This document shows, in pieces, positions 7,093 to 12,522 of a stretch of 12,522 nt of DNA. A program made the translations under genes and the position numbers. The stretch spans positions 1 to 12,522 of the forward strand of contig CAKTSW010000014.1 in the NCBI GenBank assembly GCA_934613165.1. Direction: 5' to 3'. Numbering within the stretch: the stretch's first letter is position 1; each line of letters opens with the position of its first letter. The notes beneath the pieces are model-generated. The model was not told the origin of the DNA. It did no database searches and saw nothing but the letters and a program-made list of their open reading frames with translations. This stretch comes from an uncultured Ellagibacter sp. (GTDB taxonomy: Bacteria > Actinomycetota > Coriobacteriia > Coriobacteriales > Eggerthellaceae).

Positions 7093-7920
7093 GTGAAACG
7101 TGTGGTCGTCGTCGACTCTTCGGCGAATCTTGCGGGCGAGAATGGCGGCATCGTGTCGGTGCCGATGAAGGTGCTGGTCGACGGGCATGAATTCGTCGAC
7201 GATTCCGCGCTCGACCTCTCACGGATGTTCCGGCAGCTCGACGCGTGCTCGGGACCGACGAGCACGTCGTGCCCGAACATCGCCGAATGGCGCGCGGCCT
7301 TCGAAGGAGCCGACGAGGTGTTCGCGCTTGCGCTTACGAGCAAGATTTCGGGCGGGTTCAACGCGGCTCAGGCGGCGGCGAAGCACTACCTGTTCGACCG
7401 TCCCGAGGCGCAGGTGTTCGTGCTCGATTCGCTGACGACCGGCCCTGAGCTCGAGCTTCTCGCGATACGCGCCTGCGAGCTCGCGGCAAGCGACGCCCCG
7501 TTCGACGACGCCGTTCACGAGCTGCGGTCGTATGCGCGGCGCACGCACCTCATGTTCTCGCTCGAGAAGCTCGAGAACTTCGTGCGCAACGGGCGCGTGA
7601 AACCCCTCGTCGCGAAGGCGGCGGGCGTTTTGGGCATCCGCATCGTGGGCGAGGCGTCGCCCGAAGGCGAGCTCGAGCTCATGAACAAGGTCCGCGGCGA
7701 GAAGCATGCGATCAAGCAGGTGCTCTCGAACATGCGCGACGCGGGTTTCGCGGGCGGGCGCGTGCGCATCCGCCATACCGAAAACCCTGCAGCCGCGGCG
7801 CGGCTCGCCGAGCTCATCCGCGCCGAATGGCCCGACTGCGACCTTGCGATCGGCAAGAACGGCGCCCTTTGCTCGTACTATTGCGAGCCGGGCGGCGTGC
7901 TCGTCGGGTTCGAGGGCTAA
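7093..7920 (+). CDS. DegV family protein (fatty-acid-binding, FakB-like)
   Basis: A 275-residue cytoplasmic protein with the two-domain DegV fold. Members bind a fatty acid and, as FakB, present it to the kinase FakA. Visible family features are VVVVDSSANL at the N terminus, TSTSCPN (56-62, usual TSQPS region), LTSKISGGFNAAQAA (81-95), FVLDSLTTGPELELL (109-123), FSLEKLENFVRNGRV (155-169), and KVRGEKHAI. The usual C-terminal H-x-G-P-G ligand motif reads Y-C-E-P-G (Y263-G267), so fatty-acid headgroup binding may be altered. The GTG start at 7093 puts the canonical strand at residue 2 and has GGAG 10 nt upstream plus AAGGGA close by. An in-frame ATG at 7066 would add 9 residues but lacks a good ribosome site. 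It is divergent from tetR; no FakA gene is in the window, and no terminator is evident after it. Confidence 0.88.
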   Translation: MKRVVVVDSSANLAGENGGIVSVPMKVLVDGHEFVDDSALDLSRMFRQLDACSGPTSTSCPNIAEWRAAFEGADEVFALALTSKISGGFNAAQAAAKHYLFDRPEAQVFVLDSLTTGPELELLAIRACELAASDAPFDDAVHELRSYARRTHLMFSLEKLENFVRNGRVKPLVAKAAGVLGIRIVGEASPEGELELMNKVRGEKHAIKQVLSNMRDAGFAGGRVRIRHTENPAAAARLAELIRAEWPDCDLAIGKNGALCSYYCEPGGVLVGFEG

Positions 7921-8004
7921 CGCTTTTCTTGCTTCTGAACAGGGGAATCGTCCATCATATTCTTATCCGCATCTCAAGATATATAGGAACGATAACAATT
8001 TTCC

Positions 8005-8033
8005 TTGACTATATACTGAATAATATATAACCT
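8005..8033 (+). promoter_or_regulatory. Promoter of the modABC operon
   Basis: TTGACT (8005-8010) and TAACCT (8028-8033) are separated by 17 bp. TATAAC (8026-8031) is an alternative -10 with 15-bp spacing. The promoter sits in an AT-rich island: 31 of 100 bases are G or C over 7951-8050. Transcription starting near 8040 would give a leader of about 114 nt before modA. Confidence 0.55.
8009..8031. promoter_or_regulatory. ModE-like binding site overlapping the modA promoter
   Basis: CTATATA (8009-8015) and TATATAAC (8024-8031) form half-sites of the kind described for ModE, the molybdate-responsive repressor (CTATATA...TATATAAC), here with an 8-nt spacer. E. coli sites have about 6-7 nt as I recall. 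Overlap with the -10 region fits repression when molybdate is plentiful. TATATA is itself palindromic and common in AT-rich DNA, and no modE gene is in the window, so the call is tentative. Confidence 0.4.
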
Positions 8034-8078
8034 TATCAGCAGCATATCTCGAAAAGGGATTGTTTGCGCGCGCGAATA

Positions 8079-8127
8079 GGCGTGCATGCGAGGGGGTATG
8101 CCGCAAAGCGCTCCGACGAGCCTTTGC
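8079..8127 (+). other. Two abutting hairpins in the modA leader (possible cis-regulatory RNA)
   Basis: Hairpin 1 is GGCGTGC (8079-8085) with GTATGCC (8096-8102), 7 pairs including two G-U. Hairpin 2 begins at the next base: GCAAAG/CTTTGC (8103-8108, 8122-8127) continues past one bulged C into GCTC/GAGC (8110-8113, 8118-8121) with a 4-nt CGAC loop. They end 16 nt before the ribosome site of modA. I cannot match them to the Moco riboswitch consensus as I remember it. Confidence 0.4.
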
Positions 8128-8153
8128 ACAGGTCAGTTATCATGGGAGGACAC

Positions 8154-9059
8154 ATGAAGAAGCAGGTACGTCTTGCTCTGTCTGCCGTTCTCGCGCTGTC
8201 GCTCGTTGGAGCGTTCGCGATGTTCGGCTGCTCGAGCAACAGCACCGAGCAGAAGAGCGATGATTCCGCGAAGACGGAGCAGACCGCCGAACCGGTCGAG
8301 CTGCAGATCTTCGCCGCCAACTCGCTTTCCAAGGCCATGGAAGACATCCAGGCCGCCTACATCGAGGACGGCCACAGCAACGTGACCTTCGCCGACACGC
8401 AGTACAAGTCTTCGGGCGAGCTCAACGAGATGCTCGGCGCGGGTTCCTACGCCGACCTGCTCATCTCCGCTTCCAAGGGCTCGATGGACACCGCCGTCTC
8501 CAAGGGCTACGTCGATGAGTCCACGCGCGTCGACATGTTCAAGAACGACCTCGTGATGGTCTCCAAGGAAGGCTCCGACTTGAAGGACGTCACGCTTGAC
8601 GACATCGCGGCCGGCAAGTACACCATCTGCGTCGGCGACGACTCCGTTCCGGCCGGCAACTACGCTGCCCAGTCCCTGTCCACCGTCGGCGTGTACGCCC
8701 CGGCTGGCGACGACGCGGGCAAGACCGGCAAGGACATCTCCGGCAAGGGCGGTTCCTACAACACCGACATGGTGAAGGACGGCAAGGTCGTTCTCGACAC
8801 CTCCGTCGGCAACGTGTGCAAGCATGCCCAGTCCGGCGACGTCGACATCGCGTTCGTGTACACCTCCGACGTGTACCGCTTCGGCGGCGTCGAGGTTGTC
8901 GGCACCGTTCCCGCGAACACGCACAAGAACATCGTGTACCCGGGCGCCATCACCAAGGACTGCAAGAACGTCGAGGCTACCCAGGAATTCCTCGATTGGT
9001 GCCTCAACAGCGAGAAGGCCCAGAAGATTTGGCAGGACTGGGGCTTCGAGCTGGCGTAG
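8154..9059 (+). CDS. modA: Molybdate/tungstate ABC transporter substrate-binding lipoprotein
   Basis: An extracytoplasmic binding protein of 301 residues that captures oxyanions for ModBC. A lipoprotein signal (MKKQVRLALSAVLALSLVGA) ends in a relaxed lipobox MFGC with C26 as the lipidated residue, followed by a Ser/Glu/Lys-rich linker. The ModA fold starts at VELQIFAANSLSKAMEDI (48-65). Family ligand regions are all present: AANSLS (55-59), KSSGEL (85-90), VPAGNYA (165-171), TSVGNV (216-221) and VYTSDV with Y236. They correspond to the Ser, Ser, Ala, Val and Tyr contacts of E. coli ModA. A segment at about 178-212 is extra relative to E. coli ModA. The sequence does not tell molybdate from tungstate. 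The ATG at 8154 follows GGGAGGA (8144-8150); the earlier in-frame ATG at 8064 lies upstream of the leader hairpins. First gene of modABC, followed by an internal terminator. Confidence 0.94.
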   Translation: MKKQVRLALSAVLALSLVGAFAMFGCSSNSTEQKSDDSAKTEQTAEPVELQIFAANSLSKAMEDIQAAYIEDGHSNVTFADTQYKSSGELNEMLGAGSYADLLISASKGSMDTAVSKGYVDESTRVDMFKNDLVMVSKEGSDLKDVTLDDIAAGKYTICVGDDSVPAGNYAAQSLSTVGVYAPAGDDAGKTGKDISGKGGSYNTDMVKDGKVVLDTSVGNVCKHAQSGDVDIAFVYTSDVYRFGGVEVVGTVPANTHKNIVYPGAITKDCKNVEATQEFLDWCLNSEKAQKIWQDWGFELA

Positions 9060-9100
9060 AATAATCTTCATCAGGAAGGTTCATCGCGAAGAAGCATTCT

Positions 9101-9137
9101 GGGGATGGGCGACATGTTTCGCCCATCCCCTTTTCTT
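9101..9137 (+). terminator. Strong terminator between modA and modB (probable attenuator)
   Basis: A perfect 12-bp stem, GGGGATGGGCGA (9101-9112) with TCGCCCATCCCC (9119-9130), has a 6-nt loop and is followed by TTTTCTT. It lies within the operon, 41 nt after the modA stop and 29 nt before the modB ATG. Partial read-through would give more binding protein than permease and ATPase. Confidence 0.9.
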
Positions 9138-9166
9138 GTAGAGGGGTTCGAACAGAGAGGGAGCTC

Positions 9167-10630
9167 ATGCGAGCGAGAAGGTTCATCGCAGGTCTTGCCG
9201 TGTCGCTGGTTATGATCGCCGGGCTTTTCCCCGCAGCGGCGTTCGCCGACGATGCGCTCGGGGATGTCGACAGCCCGCGTGCCGTGAAGACGACGAGCAC
9301 CGCGGAGGCGAGCGCGGACGCCTCGTCGTCCGAAGGTGCGTCGGCCTCGCAGGCAAACGAAGCCGATGCGGACACGGACGGCATCGAGGTTTCCCGCGAG
9401 GGAAGCGCGGCGCTGAAGGACGGCGCAAGCTTTGCGATAAGCGATTTCTCGCGAGCCCAGAAGGGGTCGAACCGCACGATTGCGGACGCTTACTACGGGT
9501 ACTCGTATCTGGTGGGGCAGGAACAGGGCGAGTTCGTCCAGGTCATCGCGGCCGACGACTACGTGGTCGCCTACGTTCCGCAGAAGGAGGCCGCGAAGCT
9601 CGGCCTCGACGTGAAGAACGCAGACGACCAGGCGGCCATAAAGGCGTACTTCATCGCGCTCGACGACGGGCAGGCGATGGGGTCGGCCAAGCTTTCCAAG
9701 TACACGACCTGGTACTTCGCGACGGAGACGACGTTCGAGAAGGATGGCGTGTGCTTCAACTTCGACCAGGCGATCGACGGCAACGTCTATGCTTCGACCA
9801 TCGGCGTCGACGGCAGCGATCTTACCGACTCGGAAAACTCCCTGTACATGAAGCCGGCGTTCTGCGACTACGGCAAGCTCGCGTCCCCCGACGCGGTGAG
9901 CATCGTCGTGGCCCCGACGGGGCTTGCGGCGGCGGGCGAGTTCTTGGCGAACCTCGACTGGAGCCCGCTTTGGGTTTCGCTTCGCACCACGGGCATCGCC
10001 ATCGTGTTCATCGTCATCCTGGGCCTGCTCGCGGCGTACTTCTGTCTGAACCTCTCGTCGCGTGCGAAGAGCTTCTTCGACGCCGTGTTCACCATCCCGA
10101 TGGTGCTGCCGCCGACGGTGTGCGGCTTCGTGCTTCTGTACGCGTGCGGATCGAACACCGCGTTCGGGCAGTTCTGGATCAACATCGGCTTCCCGCTCAT
10201 CTTCAGCCCCGTGGCCTGTATCATCGCCGCGGTCGTGGTGGCGTTCCCGCTCATGTACCGAAACGCCCTCGGCGCCTTCGAGAGCCTCGACCGCAACATG
10301 CTCGACGCCGCGCGCACGCTCGGCTGGTCGAACCTGAAGATCTTCCGCAAGCTGATGCTGCCGCTGTCGTGGAGCTCGATCGCCGCGGGCATCGTGCTCG
10401 CGTTCGCCCGCGCGCTGGGCGAATTCGGCGCGACGCTGTTCATGGCGGGCAACTACGTTGGGATCACGCGCACCATCCCCATCGCCATCTACTTCGAGTG
10501 GATGAACGGCAACGATTCCACCGCCTGGTTCTGGACCGCGGTCATCATCGTGTTCAGCCTGATCGTCATCGTGTTCATCAACCTGTGGTCGAGCCACACC
10601 ACGAAGTACCGCAAGCGCGAGCAGAAATAG
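9167..10630 (+). CDS. modB: Molybdate/tungstate ABC transporter permease with an N-terminal exported domain fusion
   Basis: A 487-residue membrane protein, about twice the usual ModB length (roughly 225-230). Residues 264-487 are a complete ModB: WSPLWVSLRTTGIAIVF, VFTIPMVLPPTVCGFVLLY, FPLMYRNALGAFESLD, the ATPase-contact loop DAARTLGWSNLKIFRKLMLP (380-399), LAFARALGEFGATLF and TRTIPIAIY. It has five helices near 266-292, 306-327, 345-363, 400-418 and 455-475. Residues 1-27 form a signal-peptide-like helix ending in AAAFA before DD, so the next part should face outward. It is followed by an Ala/Ser/Asp/Glu-rich low-complexity stretch (about 28-80) and a compact segment (about 81-250, with C196 and C233) that I do not recognise. 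If the first helix is not cleaved it would restore a six-helix, N-in topology with the extra domain as an outer loop. The ribosome site is AGGGAG at 9158-9163. modC follows 19 bp downstream. Confidence 0.92.
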   Translation: MRARRFIAGLAVSLVMIAGLFPAAAFADDALGDVDSPRAVKTTSTAEASADASSSEGASASQANEADADTDGIEVSREGSAALKDGASFAISDFSRAQKGSNRTIADAYYGYSYLVGQEQGEFVQVIAADDYVVAYVPQKEAAKLGLDVKNADDQAAIKAYFIALDDGQAMGSAKLSKYTTWYFATETTFEKDGVCFNFDQAIDGNVYASTIGVDGSDLTDSENSLYMKPAFCDYGKLASPDAVSIVVAPTGLAAAGEFLANLDWSPLWVSLRTTGIAIVFIVILGLLAAYFCLNLSSRAKSFFDAVFTIPMVLPPTVCGFVLLYACGSNTAFGQFWINIGFPLIFSPVACIIAAVVVAFPLMYRNALGAFESLDRNMLDAARTLGWSNLKIFRKLMLPLSWSSIAAGIVLAFARALGEFGATLFMAGNYVGITRTIPIAIYFEWMNGNDSTAWFWTAVIIVFSLIVIVFINLWSSHTTKYRKREQK

Positions 10631-10649
10631 GGCAAGGAGCAACACGGCC

Positions 10650-11774
10650 ATGAGTCTTGAAGTCGATATCCACAAGAAGTTCAAGGGGTTCGAGCTGAAC
10701 AACGCCTTCACGGCGGGGCAGGAGACGCTCGGCCTGCTCGGCGCGTCGGGGTGCGGCAAGAGCCTCACCATGCGCTCCATCGCGGGCATCGAGCGGCCCG
10801 ATTCGGGCAAGATCGTGGTGAACGGCACCGTGTTCTTCGACCGCGCGCTCGGTAAGAAGCCGAAGGTCGACCTCACGCCTCAGCAGCGCAAGACCGCGCT
10901 GCTCTTCCAGAACTACATGCTGTTCCCCAACCTCACCGTCGCGCAGAACGTGGCGGCGGGTATCGGGAAGGACGTAAGCCCCGCCGACCGCGACGCGATC
11001 GTGGTCGCCGAGCTCAAGCGCTTCGGTCTCGAGGGTTTCGACAAGCGCTACCCGGCTCAGCTCTCCGGCGGGCAGCAGCAGCGTGTGGCGCTCGCGCGCA
11101 TGTTGGCCGCGCGACCGGGCATCCTCATGCTCGACGAGCCGTTCTCCGCGCTCGACGCGCACCTGAAGAGCGTGCTCGAGCAGAACCTCGTGAGCCTGTT
11201 CGACGCCTTCGACGGCACCATCCTCTACGTCAGCCACGACATCGACGAGGCGCTGCGCTTCTGCGACCGTATCGCGGTGGTCGAAGCCGGCCACATCATG
11301 GAAATCGGCACGGGCGACGATTTGGTGAACAACCCGCAGTCGCAGGCGGGCATCAAGCTTTCGGGATGCAAGAACGCGACGAAGGCGGAATACGTCGACG
11401 ATGGGCACGTGAGGCTCCCGAAATGGGGAATCGTGTGCGCGGCGGGGAAGAAGATCGAGCGCAACGTCTCCTGTCTGGGCGTGCGCGCCTCGTTTTTGGA
11501 GCGGGCATCGGGCCCGGGGGAGAACTGCTACCGCGTGCGCGTCGATCGTGCGAGCGACGCGCGTTTCGAGCGCATGATGCTGCTCGGCTTCCTCGACCGA
11601 GACGAGACGGACGTTCCCACCGTCGAGCGCACCGACGACGAGATGAAATACCTGCATCAGCACCTGTTCTGGCGCGTGAGCAAGCTCAACCCGCCTGAGG
11701 GGGGCCTTCCCGAAGAAGGCGACGAGCTGTGGATCCGCATCCCGAAGGACAGGGTGTACCTTGTGTCGAGGTAG
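10650..11774 (+). CDS. modC: Molybdate/tungstate ABC transporter ATP-binding protein
   Basis: A 374-residue cytoplasmic ATPase that powers ModB. Walker A is GASGCGKS (31-38, followed by L rather than T), the Q-loop is Q87 in LLFQNYMLFPNLTV, the signature LSGGQQQR spans 138-145, Walker B ILMLDEP has E163, the D-loop is SALDAHLKS, and the switch histidine is H196. The N-terminal 235 residues are a complete nucleotide-binding domain. Residues about 236-374 form a C-terminal extension beginning LSGCKNATKAEYVDDG, in the place where ModC proteins carry an oxyanion-sensing MOP/TOBE-like region. I cannot confirm that fold here. AAGGAG at 10634-10639 precedes the ATG at 10650. Last gene of modABC; a strong hairpin follows the stop codon. 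Confidence 0.93.
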   Translation: MSLEVDIHKKFKGFELNNAFTAGQETLGLLGASGCGKSLTMRSIAGIERPDSGKIVVNGTVFFDRALGKKPKVDLTPQQRKTALLFQNYMLFPNLTVAQNVAAGIGKDVSPADRDAIVVAELKRFGLEGFDKRYPAQLSGGQQQRVALARMLAARPGILMLDEPFSALDAHLKSVLEQNLVSLFDAFDGTILYVSHDIDEALRFCDRIAVVEAGHIMEIGTGDDLVNNPQSQAGIKLSGCKNATKAEYVDDGHVRLPKWGIVCAAGKKIERNVSCLGVRASFLERASGPGENCYRVRVDRASDARFERMMLLGFLDRDETDVPTVERTDDEMKYLHQHLFWRVSKLNPPEGGLPEEGDELWIRIPKDRVYLVSR

Positions 11775-11818
11775 CGGGGAAGCGGAACCTGGGGCAAGCG
11801 AGGCGCAACAGACCGTAA

Positions 11819-11861
11819 CAGACGGAGGGCCGGCGAGATGAGCCGGCCCTCCTGCTGTCTG
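11819..11861. terminator. Bidirectional hairpin between convergent modC and the AEC permease gene
   Basis: A perfect 11-bp stem, GGAGGGCCGGC (11824-11834) with GCCGGCCCTCC (11842-11852), has a 7-nt loop. CAGAC and GTCTG outside it can extend the stem across a 4-nt bulge. Neither strand has a T-run, so intrinsic termination would be atypical. The position between two converging genes supports a terminator or transcript-end structure. Confidence 0.6.
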
Positions 11862-11874
11862 CGTGGTTGCGCGC

Positions 11875-12522
11875 CTATGCGGCGATGAGCATCACGAGGA
11901 TGGGGATGCTCACGATGGAGAACACCGTGGTCACGAAGGTGCCCTGCGCCATGGTGCGCGAGTCGCCGCCGTACTGGTAGCACAGCATCGTGCCGTTCGT
12001 GGCGACGGGCATGGCGCACAGCACCACCATGATGTCGACGAGCGTCGGGTCGATGGGCATGATGCGGAAGAGCGCCCACACGAGCAGCGGCGAGATCACG
12101 AGGCGGACGAGCGACGCGATCCACAAACGCGGACCGCCGACGAGCTTCGGCACCGGCATGTTCGCGAGCGACGAGCCGATGATGAGCAGCGCGCCCGGGG
12201 TGGTGAAGCTGCCGAGCGTTTCCGCCGCGTCGCCGATGATGGGCACGCTGTGCACGTTCATGAGCGTGAGCACGATGGCGGCAAGGCACGCCACGTTCGC
12301 CGGGGTGAGGAAGGTTTTAAGCCCCATCTTCACCTTCGCGCCGCGGCCGGAGTCCTGCGCGATGAACCAGACGCCCATCGTGAACACGAGGAAGTTGAAC
12401 GGCAGGTTGAAGATCGAGCCGTAGATGAGCGAGCTCGACCCGAAGATGGCCGTGAGCACGGGAAACCCGATGAACCCGACGTTGCCGAAGGTGAGCATGA
12501 AGCGGAACACGCCCTTGTGCCC
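11875..12522 (-). CDS. AEC (auxin efflux carrier) family permease, C-terminal 216 residues, 5' end cut by window edge
   Basis: An integral membrane secondary transporter of the AEC family, whose bacterial members include malonate/malate permeases such as MdcF. Codons continue in frame to the right edge (GHKGVFRFMLTFGNVGF), so the true start is outside; family members are usually about 300-320 residues. The typical central N-x-GF-x-G-P region reads FGNVGFIGFPVL. Hydrophobic segments follow: LIYGSIFNLPFNFLVFTMGV, ANVACLAAIVLTLM, TTPGALLIIGSSLANM, LWIASLVRLVISPLLVWALF, IMVVLCAMPVATNGTML and TTVFSIVSIPILVMLIAA at the C terminus. The substrate cannot be inferred. It is convergent with modC and not obviously part of molybdate uptake. 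Confidence 0.88.
   Translation of the reverse strand, partial: GHKGVFRFMLTFGNVGFIGFPVLTAIFGSSSLIYGSIFNLPFNFLVFTMGVWFIAQDSGRGAKVKMGLKTFLTPANVACLAAIVLTLMNVHSVPIIGDAAETLGSFTTPGALLIIGSSLANMPVPKLVGGPRLWIASLVRLVISPLLVWALFRIMPIDPTLVDIMVVLCAMPVATNGTMLCYQYGGDSRTMAQGTFVTTVFSIVSIPILVMLIAA

Noticed and set aside
7880..7940. Possible terminator at the end of degV (CTCG/CGAG near the stop codon followed by CTTTTCTT)
   Set aside because: The stem is only 4 bp and overlaps the coding end; too weak to call.
7962..8042. TTATCCGCA and TTATCAGCA in the AT-rich island, resembling DnaA boxes
   Set aside because: Each departs from TTATCCACA, there are only two, and no dnaA, dnaN or plasmid replication gene is nearby. 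The island is better explained as the modA promoter.
8064..8153. Upstream in-frame ATG for modA giving 30 more residues
   Set aside because: It would place RARIGVHARGYAAKRSDE before a normal lipoprotein signal peptide and run through the leader hairpins. GGGAGGA clearly serves the ATG at 8154.
1..12522. CRISPR arrays, tRNA or rRNA genes, transposases, prophage genes
   Set aside because: No regularly spaced direct repeats, cloverleaf or rRNA-like sequence, or mobile-element protein was seen while reading both strands.

Overview
The window is about two-thirds G+C. It carries gene families and fusions typical of anaerobic high-GC Gram-positives: a single-chain double ABC exporter, a DegV protein, a lipoprotein-type ModA and an AEC permease. 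Codon use and gene style suggest Coriobacteriia, most likely Eggerthellaceae (Eggerthella, Gordonibacter, Slackia or Adlercreutzia-like). This is inference from protein character, since there is no rRNA or other marker. All gene calls come from reading the translations; no database was searched.

Left part (1-2562): the window opens inside a minus-strand threonine ammonia-lyase. It is divergently paired with ridA, which removes the reactive enamine/imine that such PLP lyases release. Two plus-strand genes follow, a universal stress protein and a GNAT acetyltransferase, each closed by its own intrinsic terminator.

Middle part (2563-7920): a 3.6-kb gene encodes two complete ABC half-exporters in one polypeptide, with a CydD-like first half and a CydC-like second half. 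A promoter lies upstream, and its -10 is overlapped by a nearly perfect 23-bp palindrome that looks like a TetR-type operator. A TetR-family regulator gene lies tail-to-tail with the ABC gene, 8 bp away, and is the obvious candidate to bind it. A DegV-family (fatty-acid-binding) gene is divergent from tetR, and its leader contains a strong hairpin.

Right part (7921-11774): a molybdate/tungstate importer cassette modA-modB-modC. It starts in a 31% GC island with a promoter, a ModE-like half-site pair and two abutting leader hairpins. A strong terminator sits between modA and modB, which would give more binding protein than permease. ModB is unusual: about 260 extra N-terminal residues, with a signal-peptide-like helix and an exported domain of unknown function, precede the normal five-helix permease. 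ModC is complete with a C-terminal extension.

Right edge (11875-12522): the 3' part of a minus-strand AEC-family permease, convergent with modC across a perfect hairpin. No CRISPR array, tRNA, rRNA, transposase or prophage gene was seen. The points most worth a second look are the ModB exported domain, the modA leader, the TetR operator, and the missing Q-loop glutamine in the first ABC domain.
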